A DNA stretch of 6,600 nucleotides, taken from contig CBDUCL010000167.1 of the NCBI GenBank assembly GCA_965365625.1, positions 1-6,600 on the forward strand, read 5' to 3'. Source of the DNA: CAVWCW01 sp965365625. Lineage in GTDB: Bacteria; Pseudomonadota; Gammaproteobacteria; Chromatiales; Chromatiaceae. Below the pieces are notes generated by a model that saw only the letters and a list, made by a program, of their open reading frames with translations, was not told the origin of the DNA and ran no database searches. The translations under genes and the position numbers were made by a program. Each line of letters starts with the position of its first letter. Position 1 is the first letter of the stretch. Below, one piece after another: positions 6,592 to 6,600 of the stretch.

Positions 6592-6600
6592 GTGGGGGGC

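Overview
The window looks like chromosome of a GC-rich proteobacterium. The protein families, in particular the alpha/beta-hydrolase lipoprotein type and the caspase-lipoprotein architecture, suggest a gammaproteobacterium, perhaps in or near the Chromatiales; this placement is inference and no marker gene is present. Coding density is high, and I see no RNA genes, insertion sequences, CRISPR arrays or prophage genes.

Left part (1-1063, minus strand): the N-terminal 354 codons of a CHASE2-domain membrane sensor. It has a signal anchor, a periplasmic CHASE2 domain and three closing membrane segments, and it runs off the window before its cytoplasmic output domain. A 234-base divergent intergenic region with an AT-rich near-palindrome separates it from the next unit.

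Centre (1298-5287, plus strand): a two-gene lipoprotein operon. The first gene encodes a roughly 1,060-residue outer-membrane-type lipoprotein with a lipobox, Sel1 repeats, a long coiled coil of four ~99-residue repeats, a beta-sandwich linker and a C-terminal caspase-like (C14) peptidase with an intact His/Cys dyad. As given, its reading frame is broken once, near 2531-2553. The spacing of the internal repeats indicates that two bases are missing there, rather than one being extra. The second gene starts inside the stop codon of the first (TTGA overlap) and encodes a lipoprotein alpha/beta hydrolase. An intrinsic terminator follows at 5305-5328. The CHASE2 sensor and the two lipoproteins together suggest an envelope-located sensing and proteolysis module whose trigger and substrates cannot be read from the sequence.

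Right part: a 95-residue encapsulated-ferritin-type protein (EncFtn family, 5424-5711) with all expected iron-binding residues, but without an encapsulin-targeting tail and without a shell gene in the window. Facing it is a minus-strand gene (5817-6509) for a membrane-anchored protein resembling the GRDP (glycine-rich domain-containing protein) family, with a Cys/Gly-rich tail. Its upstream region carries a 25-base imperfect inverted repeat that also contains an 11-base-spaced direct repeat.
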